A stretch of 64,000 bases of DNA from Mycobacterium sp. AZCC_0083 (GCF_014202335.1 NZ_JACHGP010000011.1:186001-250000), one strand, 5' to 3'. Counted from the stretch's first letter, positions 8,972 to 17,382 are shown. Notes: generated by a model not told the origin, from the letters alone. A program made the numbers and translations.

Positions 8972-9648
8972 CAGTCCGTCTTCTCTCCAAGCGGCAATCG
9001 CGCCTCGAAGAACTCGATCGCTCCGCTGCGTTCGACGGTCACGACGTCGAGGCCGAATTCCGTCAGCCACGTCTCGATGTCGCCTGTGTGTGGGGTGTTT
9101 CCGAACACCCCGGCGCGGCGCGCCATTGTGATCAGAACATCCTGGCGGGGACCTCGACCGGTGACGCATGACGTGCCCCGTAGCGTCCCTCCTGGCTTGA
9201 GTACGCGAGCGAGTTCGGCGAGCGCGGCACGCGGGTCGGGCAGGCAGTGAAGCCCGTTGTAGGTGATGCAGAGATCGAAGCTGTTGTCGGCGAACTGAAG
9301 TGCGGTGACGTCGGCTTCGACGAACTCGATCGCGTCTTGCACTCCGCGTCGGGTCGCTGCTGCGCGCGCCTGGCCGAGCATGAAGGGGGAGATGTCGGCC
9401 GCGACGTAGTGCACGTCCTGGCCGGGACGTAACCCGCGGAAGGCGAAGCCGCCACCGCACGGGATGTCGAGGACGGCGCTTCCCGCCGGGGCGTCGGCGA
9501 CTCTCTCGACGTCGGTGAACATGCATCGCATGTCGGCGCCCCACATCGCCCAGGCGCCGACCGTGGCGACGCCGTCGTGTTTCACGCCGGTCTCGTACAT
9601 GGCGGCCACAAGACGCTCGGAGCGCCACCGCTCGGTGACGTCGGTCAT
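8971..9648 (-). CDS. SAM-dependent class I methyltransferase
   Basis: A 225-residue methyltransferase of the Methyltransf_11 type. SAM motif I is VLDIPCGGGFAFRG near residue 60, acidic post-I loop AADISPFMLGQAR follows, and ITYNGLHCLPDP is motif IV. It overlaps the PPOX gene by 4 nt (ATGA) and the dioxygenase by 1 nt (TGATG), so it is the middle of a tightly coupled operon. Methyl acceptor is unknown. Methylation of a phenolic intermediate is possible. Confidence 0.88.
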   Translation of the reverse strand: MTDVTERWRSERLVAAMYETGVKHDGVATVGAWAMWGADMRCMFTDVERVADAPAGSAVLDIPCGGGFAFRGLRPGQDVHYVAADISPFMLGQARAAATRRGVQDAIEFVEADVTALQFADNSFDLCITYNGLHCLPDPRAALAELARVLKPGGTLRGTSCVTGRGPRQDVLITMARRAGVFGNTPHTGDIETWLTEFGLDVVTVERSGAIEFFEARLPLGEKTD

Positions 9649-10250
9649 GACTTCACCTGTGTATCCGTGGCGTCCCAGGGCATCGATCCCGATGTCCAGT
9701 GGGTCAGCTCCTGCTGGTCGTTGCTGTGCAGGTGTCGTGGCGGTGTGACGAATGTCGCGTAGGGCCGGCAGCGCATCAGCACCCGGCCTTCCTGCTCTGC
9801 CATGGCTTTGACCGCGGGGCGCATTTCGGCGGGCACTGGCTGTCCCGACATGCGTTCGGCCACTGCCATCATCACGTCGATCAGGGTTTCGTCGTCGTCG
9901 TCGATCACGGCGTCGCAGTAGACCTGAAGGTAGGCGAACGGCCAGGTCTCGTCGAGGACGCAGAGGCTGACTTTGCCGTTGCGGGCAACGGCTTTGGCCT
10001 TGGCCCTCTCGCCCATGGTGGCCACCAGCAGGTCGCCGTTGTCGTCTGGGACGTAGTAGACGATCGACATCGCCGGGCCGTCCGATTTGCGGCCGTAGCC
10101 GAAGACGCAGGTGCGGTGGGTCTGAACGAACAGTCGCCGTTCGGACGGCAGCATGTCGCGATCCGTTGGCGCCTGGAACGGATCCTTGGACAGGGGTAGC
10201 AGTCGCGCCGATGCGCGGTCTTGATTCGTGGTGTCAGGGGTGATGCTCAT
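9645..10250 (-). CDS. Pyridoxamine 5'-phosphate oxidase-like flavin-binding protein
   Basis: A 201-residue split-barrel protein of the PPOX/F420-binding superfamily. SIVYYVPDDNGDLLVATMGERAKAKAVARN is the typical second and third strand region with the flavin-phosphate-binding stretch, followed by VSLCVLDETWPFAYLQV. In mycobacteria such proteins are often F420- or FMN-dependent reductases. ATG 10250 follows GAAAGGA and is the first gene of the operon, 56 bp from the divergent TetR start. Its role in the pathway is unassigned. Confidence 0.82.
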   Translation of the reverse strand: MSITPDTTNQDRASARLLPLSKDPFQAPTDRDMLPSERRLFVQTHRTCVFGYGRKSDGPAMSIVYYVPDDNGDLLVATMGERAKAKAVARNGKVSLCVLDETWPFAYLQVYCDAVIDDDDETLIDVMMAVAERMSGQPVPAEMRPAVKAMAEQEGRVLMRCRPYATFVTPPRHLHSNDQQELTHWTSGSMPWDATDTQVKS

Positions 10251-10271
10251 GGCCTCGTTCCTTTCTATTGA

Positions 10272-10289
10272 TATTATCGATTGATAATA
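10272..10289. promoter_or_regulatory. TetR operator in the divergent promoter
   Basis: TATTATC-GATT-GATAATA is a perfect 7-bp inverted repeat with a 4-bp spacer, AT-rich in a GC-rich background, lying midway between the PPOX operon and the divergent tetR gene. That is the standard position for autorepression and control of the operon. Confidence 0.7.
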
Positions 10290-10306
10290 AGGGTACACTC
10301 CGAACG

Positions 10307-10975
10307 ATGGAACGCAAGACCCCGACGCCGACCAAGGTCCGCGCTCGCCGGACCAGGACCGATATTCGAGAGGCGCTGCTGGAGTCGGCGTTGGTCGAGT
10401 TCGGGGCGAAGGGCTTCGACGGCGCGTCGACGCGTGCGATCGCGGCGCGCGTGCAGGCGCACCAGCCGCAGATCAACTATCACTTCGAATCGAAGACGGC
10501 CCTGTGGATGGCCGCGGTGGATCACCTCTTCGGGCTGTTGTGGAAAACATTCGACGGCGCCATACCCGCGAACCCGACCGTGATCGATGCCTCGGCGCTC
10601 GCTGTGGGGTTTGCCGATGGGATACGGCGATTCGTGGCCTTCGCGGCCAAACACCCCGAGCTGAACCAGATCATGGTGCACGAGGGCACCTCGGTCAGCG
10701 ATCGGTTGACGTGGATGACTCAGACCCACGTGAAGCCGTTCTTCGACGGCATCCGGCCGGGGTGGCAGATCCTGCGGGACGCCGGTATCGCCGCCCCCAT
10801 CGACAGCGAGGTCTTCTACTACGTGTTGATCGGCGCGGCATCACTGCCGTATGTGAACGCACCCGAATTTCGCCTGCTCACCGGCCGAGATCCGAAGAAT
10901 CCCAGCTGGATCGACGCTCACGCCGATGGAATGGTGGCCATCCTCCTGCCCGGATTGGCCGACGGCACAGTCTGA
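10307..10975 (+). CDS. TetR family transcriptional regulator of the catabolic operon
   Basis: A 222-residue TetR repressor. The helix-turn-helix region runs about residues 17-63 (IREALLESALVEFGAKGFDG, ASTRAIAARVQAHQPQINYHF), followed by an alpha-helical ligand domain. ATG 10307 lies just past the palindrome at 10272-10289, which is its likely binding site. It is divergent from the ring-cleavage operon and would probably repress it until a pathway intermediate binds. It may also act on the monooxygenase genes to the left, but no copy of the palindrome was seen there. Confidence 0.92.
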   Translation: MERKTPTPTKVRARRTRTDIREALLESALVEFGAKGFDGASTRAIAARVQAHQPQINYHFESKTALWMAAVDHLFGLLWKTFDGAIPANPTVIDASALAVGFADGIRRFVAFAAKHPELNQIMVHEGTSVSDRLTWMTQTHVKPFFDGIRPGWQILRDAGIAAPIDSEVFYYVLIGAASLPYVNAPEFRLLTGRDPKNPSWIDAHADGMVAILLPGLADGTV

Positions 10976-11217
10976 TTTCGTCACCCGGCCCGCACCAGTT
11001 GCCATTGGTGCTGACCTCGATTTCCCTCAGTGAATACCTGTTGCCATTCGGCTAGCGAATGACTACCGATATGGCCTGAACGCCATGGTGTTCATCGAAA
11101 ATGTGTGCCGCGCCGGCTTACTCGGCTATCGGCCGGTGAGGACCCGACCCCGGGACGGCGAGAGTGATCCGGCGCAACGTGGGACAGCCACGGCGAACCT
11201 GACAGGCCCGGCTCCAG

Positions 11218-11715
11218 TCAGACTCGTTTCAATGTGGCGTCGAGGACTACCTTGACAGGCTTGGTGGTGCCCCACCGGGTGATCCCGTACTCCTTCGGTG
11301 ACACGACCACCGTGGCGTGGTAGTGGGGTGGTCCCGCTGTGACAGACCGAGTCGCCTGGAAGGTGACCGGCCGGCTGACGTCTCGAACCCGCAGGGTGCC
11401 GGTGACGTTGAGCCCGGTGGGCGTTTGGACGATGGACGTGCTGCGGAACTCCGCGGTGGGAAACCGTGCTGTGGCAAACACGTTATCGGCCCCGAGGTGC
11501 TCGTCGCGCAGCTTGCTGCCCGTATCCACGCTGTCGGTCCATATGACGGATGAGACCGCGGATTCAGCCACCGATGCACCCACCGTGATCGCCGAGTCAT
11601 ACTGAACGAACCGGCCATTCACCTTCATGCCGAAGGCCGCCTTGGCCTGAAAGCCGATCGACGTCGCCGCGGTATCCAAAGTCCACTCGCCCGAGCTCAA
11701 TTCAGAGTCCACCAC
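11218..11715 (-). CDS. YceI family protein
   Basis: A 165-residue lipocalin-like YceI protein: GEWTLDTAATSIGFQAK at the start, FATARFPTAEFRS in the middle and a C-terminal beta-strand segment (KPVKVVLDATLKRV). Family members bind isoprenoid-like or other hydrophobic ligands in a beta-barrel. No signal peptide is present, so this copy is cytoplasmic. It lies 98 bp downstream of the COMT gene on the same strand and could be part of that unit. ATG 11715 has a GGAGAGGA element before it. Confidence 0.88.
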   Translation of the reverse strand: MVDSELSSGEWTLDTAATSIGFQAKAAFGMKVNGRFVQYDSAITVGASVAESAVSSVIWTDSVDTGSKLRDEHLGADNVFATARFPTAEFRSTSIVQTPTGLNVTGTLRVRDVSRPVTFQATRSVTAGPPHYHATVVVSPKEYGITRWGTTKPVKVVLDATLKRV

Positions 11716-11813
11716 AAACCATCCTCTCCTTGACTAGTACCCGTTCCGTACCTGTGGATCTGCGTGCCTATTCCATGCCGGATGATCGACCTTTCGACCG
11801 CAAGCCCAGCGGG

Positions 11814-12575
11814 TCAGCCCAGGAACTCCGACTCCAGAACCAGGTCTTTGAGTAGCGTCTGATACTCGACGTGGGTCTCGTGCTCGATGGTTTGCCACTG
11901 CTTGCCTTGTTGTTCCTTCATGTAGGCGCGGTACTTGGGTGCGCCGGGGATGCCGACGTTGTCGGCGACCACGATCGTTCCCGGATGCAGCCAGCCCTGG
12001 CTGACCAGGCGCTGTAGGTCGGCCAGGTACACGTCCTTCCAGTGGTCGAGGAACACGAAATCCAAACAGCCGTCAGTGAATCCGTAGTCCTTGGCGAGAA
12101 CCTCGACCGTCGTCGCGTCATCGACGGTGCCGTTGATGCACGTGACGCGATCAGCGAGGCCGGCGTGCTCCCACACGCGGCGGGCCACCGAGGCGTTGGC
12201 ACCGGACTTCTCGATCGAGAACACCTTGGCAGCCGGTGCGGCTCGGGCTATCCGCAGCCCGCTGTATCCGCAGTAGGCACCGAGTTCCATGGCGAGCTCC
12301 GGATTCGCGCGCTTGACGGCAGCGTCGAGCAGTTGTCCCTTCTCGTCGCCGACGTTCATGAGGATCGACTTGTCGTAGGCAAATTCGTCGATGGCGTCGA
12401 TGGCGGCGTCGACATCGCCCGCCGGCGCGTTGGCAATGACGTACTCGGCCATTGCGTCCTCCCGGCCGTCACCCATCTGGCCGGTCCGCAAGACGCTCAG
12501 GCCGCCGAGAGCCCCTCGCACGAAGGAGTACCTAAGGAATGGAAGCTTCTGCCGCAACGTCCTATTTCGACTCAT
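11814..12575 (-). CDS. Catechol O-methyltransferase-like protein
   Basis: A 253-residue SAM methyltransferase with close resemblance to animal-type COMT. MELGAYCGYSG at about 96-106 binds SAM, LDHWKDVY at 176-183 carries the metal-binding Asp and the catalytic Lys, and VVADNV at 203-208 supplies further metal ligands. It would methylate a catechol hydroxyl using Mg2+. Its ATG overlaps the end of the DUF2236 oxygenase gene by 4 nt (ATGA), so the two are translationally coupled. The pairing suggests an oxygenated, catechol-like product that is then methylated. Confidence 0.9.
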   Translation of the reverse strand: MSRNRTLRQKLPFLRYSFVRGALGGLSVLRTGQMGDGREDAMAEYVIANAPAGDVDAAIDAIDEFAYDKSILMNVGDEKGQLLDAAVKRANPELAMELGAYCGYSGLRIARAAPAAKVFSIEKSGANASVARRVWEHAGLADRVTCINGTVDDATTVEVLAKDYGFTDGCLDFVFLDHWKDVYLADLQRLVSQGWLHPGTIVVADNVGIPGAPKYRAYMKEQQGKQWQTIEHETHVEYQTLLKDLVLESEFLG

Positions 12576-13513
12576 CGCACTGAATCCTCATGGGTACAAG
12601 GGTCTTGATGCGGGTTGCGGGTTGGCAGTGGTAGCGGCGCGACGGTCCCGGTGCGCCGGTAGTGGGCTCGCTGGTCTCGGGCGAGCGGAAAGTATTGGAA
12701 CTGTGTCGGGATCGCCTTGATCGCTTCGTGAACTGCCTTGAGGTGCAGGCGATATCGCAATTCGTCCAACCGTGTCCAGTCCAGGCACAGTCGTTCGCGG
12801 ATGATCGGTGGTAGTGCGCCGGTGGTGATCCACAGCATCGATTTCACCAGGGGTGTCTGCACGAACGGTTTCAGGATCAGTGGTCCCACAACGGCGTTGG
12901 CACGATCGGGCAGGCGCTTGCTGGTCGGCGCCGGCATGGTCCGGTACATGTGAAAGCCTTCACGGACGGCGCGGCTGTCTTCGAGCACATCGTTGATCAT
13001 GTGCTCCCAGTACTCCTGAAACGCATCCCAATCCGGCGGGACGGGTTTCATGCTGACGCCATAGAGGCGATACCAGTCGACCGACTCCAGATAGAGGGCC
13101 TCTTTGTCGGCATCTGAGAGCGGATAGCCGGTGAGCTCGTGTCCCGTCACGATGTCCTCGACGAACGTTGCGTGCGCCCAGAAGAAGGTCTCGGGGTTGA
13201 GCGCGCTGTACCGGCGGCCGTATTTGTCGACGCCCTTGATGGGTCCGTGGAAACCTCGCACCAGTTTTCCCCACTCGTGCGACGTGGGTCCGCCGTAGAC
13301 GACCGACATGATCGGCCCGATCGATCGTTGACCGCGTGCGAGCGGATCCTCGAAGAACACCGAATGATGCTCGACGCCGGCGGCGAGTCCGGGATGCATG
13401 TTCTGCAACATCGCCTCGCGCAGCCCATTGGACAAGCGATGCACCGGAAGGCGACCGAAGTGCTCCCAGACCAACCCGTCGGGGTCCAACGGCGGGATTG
13501 CCGTCTCAGTCAT
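12572..13513 (-). CDS. DUF2236 (MpaB/latex-clearing-type) oxygenase family protein
   Basis: A 313-residue member of the ER-bound oxygenase MpaB/Lcp family (DUF2236). Typical features are VEHHSVFFEDPLARGQRSIGP, the GFHGPIKGVDKYGRRYSALN segment and FWAHATFVEDIVTG. Known relatives use a b-type haem to cleave isoprenoid double bonds. No transmembrane segment or signal peptide is obvious. It is the first gene of an operon with the COMT-like gene and lies opposite a TetR gene with a paired operator in the 87-bp gap. Substrate is unknown. Confidence 0.85.
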   Translation of the reverse strand: MTETAIPPLDPDGLVWEHFGRLPVHRLSNGLREAMLQNMHPGLAAGVEHHSVFFEDPLARGQRSIGPIMSVVYGGPTSHEWGKLVRGFHGPIKGVDKYGRRYSALNPETFFWAHATFVEDIVTGHELTGYPLSDADKEALYLESVDWYRLYGVSMKPVPPDWDAFQEYWEHMINDVLEDSRAVREGFHMYRTMPAPTSKRLPDRANAVVGPLILKPFVQTPLVKSMLWITTGALPPIIRERLCLDWTRLDELRYRLHLKAVHEAIKAIPTQFQYFPLARDQRAHYRRTGTVAPLPLPTRNPHQDPCTHEDSVR

Positions 13514-13540
13514 CCGTGGCTCCTAAAACTGATTCGGTGA

Positions 13541-13576
13541 CGTATCAGATATGGCCGTACAGTAATATCTGATACG
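13541..13576. promoter_or_regulatory. Paired TetR operator, 12-bp arms
   Basis: CGTATCAGATAT (13541-13552) and ATATCTGATACG (13565-13576) form a perfect 12-bp inverted repeat with a 12-bp spacer. Each arm is itself a small dyad (TATC-N-GATA), so this is best read as two operator copies about two helical turns apart. It lies between divergent DUF2236 and tetR genes. Confidence 0.75.
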
Positions 13577-13600
13577 CAGGCGTGTCAACAGTGAGGAATC

Positions 13601-14233
13601 ATGGCGGAGGAAGCGAACTCGTCGGATGCGGTCGTATCGCGCCCGTACCGTGGCGTCAGTGCCACCGATCGGCGTGAGGCGCGCCGTCAGCGGCTGATCG
13701 AGGCCGGCCTGGAGCTGTTCGGGACGAGGGGAATCGCGGCGGTCGGCATCGTGGACGTCTGCGCCGAGGCCGGACTGACCAAGCGGTACTTCTACGAGAA
13801 CTTCGCGTCGATCGACACGCTCGTCGATGCGGTGTTCGAGCACGTCACCGGAAACATCGTCGCTGCGGTAGCTCCCGCGATCGCGGCCGGCGGCGGCCGC
13901 GACCCCCGTCCCGCCCTCACCGTCTACGCGCGCGCCCTGTTGAGCGATCCACGGGTCGTACGGTTCCTTGGCATCGAGTCCCAGTCCGGTCCGCTCAAGA
14001 AACACCGCGATGAATTCCCAACGCGCGCAGTCGAACTCTGGTTCGCCTTCGCCGCCGCCGATGACGCCTTACCCCCACCGGACGAGATGCGCCTCAACGC
14101 GTACGGATTCATCGGAGCCGCGCAACAGATCGGCGTGGCATGGTTGGACGGCCAGCTCCCGCTCACCATGGACCAGGTCATCGACCAGCTCGTCGACATG
14201 TTCTACCGAATCTCCGGAATCGCTCCGTCCTAG
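13601..14233 (+). CDS. TetR family transcriptional regulator
   Basis: A 210-residue TetR repressor with the DNA-binding domain at about residues 22-70 (RQRLIEAGLELFGTRGIAAV, CAEAGLTKRYFYENF). The rest is the helical ligand and dimer domain. Start ATG 13601 follows GTGAGGAA. Divergent from the DUF2236-COMT pair, it most likely represses both that operon and itself through the two TATC-N-GATA sites in between. Inducer unknown. Confidence 0.92.
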   Translation: MAEEANSSDAVVSRPYRGVSATDRREARRQRLIEAGLELFGTRGIAAVGIVDVCAEAGLTKRYFYENFASIDTLVDAVFEHVTGNIVAAVAPAIAAGGGRDPRPALTVYARALLSDPRVVRFLGIESQSGPLKKHRDEFPTRAVELWFAFAAADDALPPPDEMRLNAYGFIGAAQQIGVAWLDGQLPLTMDQVIDQLVDMFYRISGIAPS

Positions 14234-14500
14234 GGCACGCACCGGTTCCGCACTACGGCCAAATGCTCCACGAAGCCACCGAAATCAACTGCGAAGTATT
14301 TCGCGAATCGAGTCGTGGTGTGCGCGACGCCACCGTGATCGACCCAGCGCTGAGGTTTCATTACCGGCCAGCAGGTATTCGCGGATTACCGGCACCGGTA
14401 GAGCAGGACGGACGTTGGCGGTGATGTGGCTTACGGTGTCCGACGCCACGCTGGATCTACCAACCCAACGTCAGCATCTAGACAGGATGAGGAACGGCCA

Positions 14501-15226
14501 ATGACCGTAGGCGAGACCGCGCAGGGCCTCGCCCGCCGGCAAACCGATCAACCAGATGTGGTGTCTTCCCGCCTGCCAAGGGTGCGGGTGGTCTTGGCCG
14601 AGGACGACGTCCTGCTTCGTGAGGGGATGGCCAGCCTGTTGGACCGCTCCGGTTTCGACGTCGTCGGACAGGCCAGTGACGCTGCGCAATTGCACGCGAT
14701 CGTTCGTGACCAAAACCCTGAGCTCCTGGTGACCGACATTCGGATGCCGCCGACCCACACCACCGAAGGGCTCGACGCAGCCCGGGTGATCCGCGAAGAC
14801 TTCCCCGGCGTCGGCATTCTGGTGTTGTCGGCGCACGTCGACGTCGAGCACGCGATGGAGCTGCTGGCGACTGGGCGGAGCGTCGGCTATCTGCTGAAGA
14901 GCCGGGTGACCGACGTGGCCGACTTCGTTGACACGCTGGGGCGGATCGTCAAGGGGGCATCGGTGGTGGACCCCGCGCTGGTACAGGAACTGGTGTCGGC
15001 CCGCAGGCGCAATGACCCACTCGCCGTGCTCAGCGCGCGGGAGCGGGACGTGCTGGCCTTGATGGCGGAGGGGCGGTCCAACGCCGGTATCGCCCAACGG
15101 ATCTGGGTCACCGAGGGCACTGTGGAAAAGCATGTCCGCAGCATCCTCAGTAAACTGGACCTCCCAGAGACCGGCGACGGCCACCGCCGCGTCCTCGCGG
15201 TTGTCGCATTCCTCGAGGCCCGCTGA
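14501..15226 (+). CDS. NarL/LuxR-type response regulator (orphan copy)
   Basis: A 241-residue response regulator. The receiver domain starts near residue 28 (RVRVVLAEDDVLLREG), with the phospho-acceptor Asp in LLVTDIRMPP and the conserved Lys in YLLKSRV. A LuxR helix-turn-helix (LSARERDVLALMAEGRSNAG, IAQRIWVTEGTVEKHV) ends the protein. ATG 14501 follows AGGATGAGGA. It is very similar, roughly three quarters identical by eye, to the regulator at 19842-20513, but unlike that copy it has no kinase beside it. It may answer to the same kinase or be a duplicate that has diverged. Confidence 0.93.
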   Translation: MTVGETAQGLARRQTDQPDVVSSRLPRVRVVLAEDDVLLREGMASLLDRSGFDVVGQASDAAQLHAIVRDQNPELLVTDIRMPPTHTTEGLDAARVIREDFPGVGILVLSAHVDVEHAMELLATGRSVGYLLKSRVTDVADFVDTLGRIVKGASVVDPALVQELVSARRRNDPLAVLSARERDVLALMAEGRSNAGIAQRIWVTEGTVEKHVRSILSKLDLPETGDGHRRVLAVVAFLEAR

Positions 15227-15399
15227 CAGGCAATGTCGGCTACGCCGCTTCCGATACTCGGATCGCAGTTCCCCTTCGGCTCAATGAATCGGACTACCCG
15301 GCCCGGACGCCCCCCTGGACGCGGTTGCCCAGGTCCACGTCTGCGTTGTGAAAGTAGTCGAAGGCGCGTTCCAGGACTGGCTCGGACGACCTGAGGCTC
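15227..15399. other. Non-coding gap, possible gene remnant
   Basis: Between the response regulator and the inverted-repeat element there is no supported gene. On the minus strand a short frame ending near 15297 reads like a coding tail (EPVLERAFDYFHNADVDLG) and could be the leftover of a gene cut by the element; I do not recognise it. Confidence 0.35.
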
Positions 15400-15731
15400 A
15401 GAGTTGACCCGTAATTAATTGTGAGTCTGGAAGTTCCAGGGTCCCGCGATGGTTTGGAGGCTGTGGTTGATGGCTTGGCCGGGCGCCGTGGGCGATGGGC
15501 TGGTCTCCCAGCAAGAGTGGGAGGGTTCAGTCAACCGGCACCAGCCACCACCATCACCCGATGACGGATCGGCCAGGACCGGCAGCCACCACCCGGTGGC
15601 CTCTGCTGAACGAGCAGCACCCGGCGCACCCCCGAACAGACCAGCCCAAAAGCCTGGACGTCGCGGGACCAGCCGAAAACAACCAGCCCCCAGGCTGATT
15701 GGCGCTGCATGACCCACAACAGGTCAACTCT
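15400..15731. mobile_element. 332-bp element bounded by 10-bp inverted repeats
   Basis: AGAGTTGACC (15400-15409) and GGTCAACTCT (15722-15731) are perfect inverted repeats that bound a 332-bp stretch without a credible gene. Composition inside differs from flanking genes, being rich in CCACC/CCAGC runs. This is the form of a non-autonomous (MITE-like) element or the joined ends of a decayed insertion sequence. No clear target-site duplication was found. The right end supplies the first base of the stop codon of the glycosyltransferase fragment. Confidence 0.4.
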
Positions 15732-16330
15732 TAGGCATACTTCTTCAGGTCGTCCGGCCACTGCCGGCTGAGCAGCTGCAAACGGTGATCCCGCGCGACG
15801 TGGCTTGCTCGGATGCCCATTTGGTCGCGCAGTTCGGGATGTACCAGCAGCCGCACCACCGCGGCGGTCATCGCCGAGATGTCACCGGGCGCGTAGAGCA
15901 GTCCGGCGCTGTAGGGCATGACCAGTTGAGCGGTGGCAGGACTGGCGGATGCCACGACGGCTCGGCCTGCGGCCATCGTCTCCTCAAGCGCGCTCAACGT
16001 CGACGCGGGACTTGGAATCACGAGGTCCGCGGTGGCGAGCAGATCCGACCGCTGCGGCCCGGCGCAGTCGTCGACAAGAACCAATCGTGTCTGCAGCCTG
16101 CGCTCGGCCGCGCGCCTGACGACGAGGCTGCGACGCGCCCCCTCGCCTAGCAACACCATTCGTGTCTGGCACGTCTGCTGCACGCGGGTGAACATCGCGG
16201 CCAGTTGTTGGGCATGCTCGAGATCGTCGAACGGGCCGGCGGCGACGATGGTGGCCAATTCGGGCACGCTGGCCGTAGACCTGGACAGGCGGCAGCTCAG
16301 CGACCCGGCCCCCGCCATCAGGCGGCTCAT
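15731..16330 (-). CDS. Lone C-terminal half of a GT-B glycosyltransferase
   Basis: A 199-residue protein matching only the C-terminal Rossmann domain of group 1 (GT4) glycosyltransferases. TIVAAGPFDDLEHAQQLAAM starts the domain, MVLLGEGARR follows, and the donor-binding region reads STLSALEETMAAGRAVVASA. Full-length enzymes have about 370-400 residues with an N-terminal acceptor domain that is missing here. The ATG overlaps the aquaporin stop by 4 nt (ATGA), and the stop codon touches the inverted repeat of the neighbouring element. It may be a truncated remnant kept in frame, or a deliberate single-domain protein. Confidence 0.7.
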   Translation of the reverse strand: MSRLMAGAGSLSCRLSRSTASVPELATIVAAGPFDDLEHAQQLAAMFTRVQQTCQTRMVLLGEGARRSLVVRRAAERRLQTRLVLVDDCAGPQRSDLLATADLVIPSPASTLSALEETMAAGRAVVASASPATAQLVMPYSAGLLYAPGDISAMTAAVVRLLVHPELRDQMGIRASHVARDHRLQLLSRQWPDDLKKYA

Positions 16331-17046
16331 CGGTCTGCCCGGTTGAGTGCGCGGAACACGAGTCCTGCGGCAATCCCGGCGAGCACCTGCGCGACCGGAT
16401 ATACCCACAGCGTCGACCAGGCGAACATGCCCATCACGGCGGCCCCGAGCGTCACCGCCGGATTGAAGGCACCGCCAGAGATGGCTCCGACCGCGACCGC
16501 GCCTGCCACGACGGTGAATCCGATCGCCAGGCCGTAGAACGAATTGTCCCGGTGGTCCTTGCTGGTGGCCACGTTGAGCACTACGTAGCACAGGGCGAAG
16601 GTAAACAGCAGCTCAACGACGAACGCCGCCAACATCGTTCGGTCGTTCAGCAACAACGTCGAGCCGACCGCCGCGTGGGCCGGATCGATGACCGTGTGTA
16701 CCACCGCCGCGGCGAGTAGTCCTCCACCGAGCTGCGCGACCCAGTAGCCGGCTGCCTCGTGGAAGGTGATCCGCCCACGCACCAGGACGGCGATGGTCAC
16801 CGCCGGGTTGTAGTGACCGCCGGAGAGGTGAGCGCCTGCGTAGATCATCACCATCAGGACCGCCCCGATGCCCAACGGCGCGAGCGTGCTTCCGCTTCCG
16901 ACGGCGGCGCCGACGGTGAAGACAAGAAAGAAGGTTCCGATCGCCTCGACGGCGTACTTCACAATTGGCCGGGGACCGATCACTGCGTCGGCTGCTGTGT
17001 CGCCGGTGACGCCACCGACTGCGGGTTCTTGCGTGGTTATTTGCAT
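16327..17046 (-). CDS. Aquaporin / MIP family channel
   Basis: A 239-residue major intrinsic protein with six membrane helices and both pore motifs, HYNPAVT in the first half and AFNPAVT in the second. It would conduct water or small neutral solutes such as glycerol. The N-terminal 28 residues are polar and cytoplasmic. ATG 17046 was chosen because the channel homology starts soon after it; the long upstream extension in frame is not channel-like. It is coupled to the glycosyltransferase fragment downstream, an unusual partner. Confidence 0.93.
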   Translation of the reverse strand: MQITTQEPAVGGVTGDTAADAVIGPRPIVKYAVEAIGTFFLVFTVGAAVGSGSTLAPLGIGAVLMVMIYAGAHLSGGHYNPAVTIAVLVRGRITFHEAAGYWVAQLGGGLLAAAVVHTVIDPAHAAVGSTLLLNDRTMLAAFVVELLFTFALCYVVLNVATSKDHRDNSFYGLAIGFTVVAGAVAVGAISGGAFNPAVTLGAAVMGMFAWSTLWVYPVAQVLAGIAAGLVFRALNRADR

Positions 17047-17382
17047 GGCTTCTACGATCACCACGACGGCGGGCTGCGTCTTCGAGGCTGGTGCCCATCT
17101 ACCGACCCCCGCCATCCCCACCTCCCATATACCGGCCAGCTGCAATGGGCACGGCCCCATCGCGCAGCAGGAGGCGACACGCTGCGCATTTACAGCTGGC
17201 AGCAACGCCGAGAGTACTGCTGACAGGAGCCAGTAACTGGTGTCAGCGGTGGCGACATCGGGCGGTTCGACCGCGAACATGGCAAGCGTAGGACGACGGA
17301 TTGGAGCAGACGACGTGACGACCACCACGTTGGCCGTCACGGCCGCGTCACCGCCAGGTACGCGCCCGACGGTTGGCATGCC
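17047..17382. other. Divergent intergenic region, no gene
   Basis: 336 bp between the divergent aquaporin and VIT-type transporter genes. It should contain both promoters. Short frames on both strands lack domain features. No convincing palindrome or metal box was seen. Confidence 0.5.

Noticed and set aside
8972..9628. N-terminal extension of the extradiol dioxygenase frame
   Set aside because: It overlaps the methyltransferase completely and has no family likeness; TGATG marks the real start at 8971.
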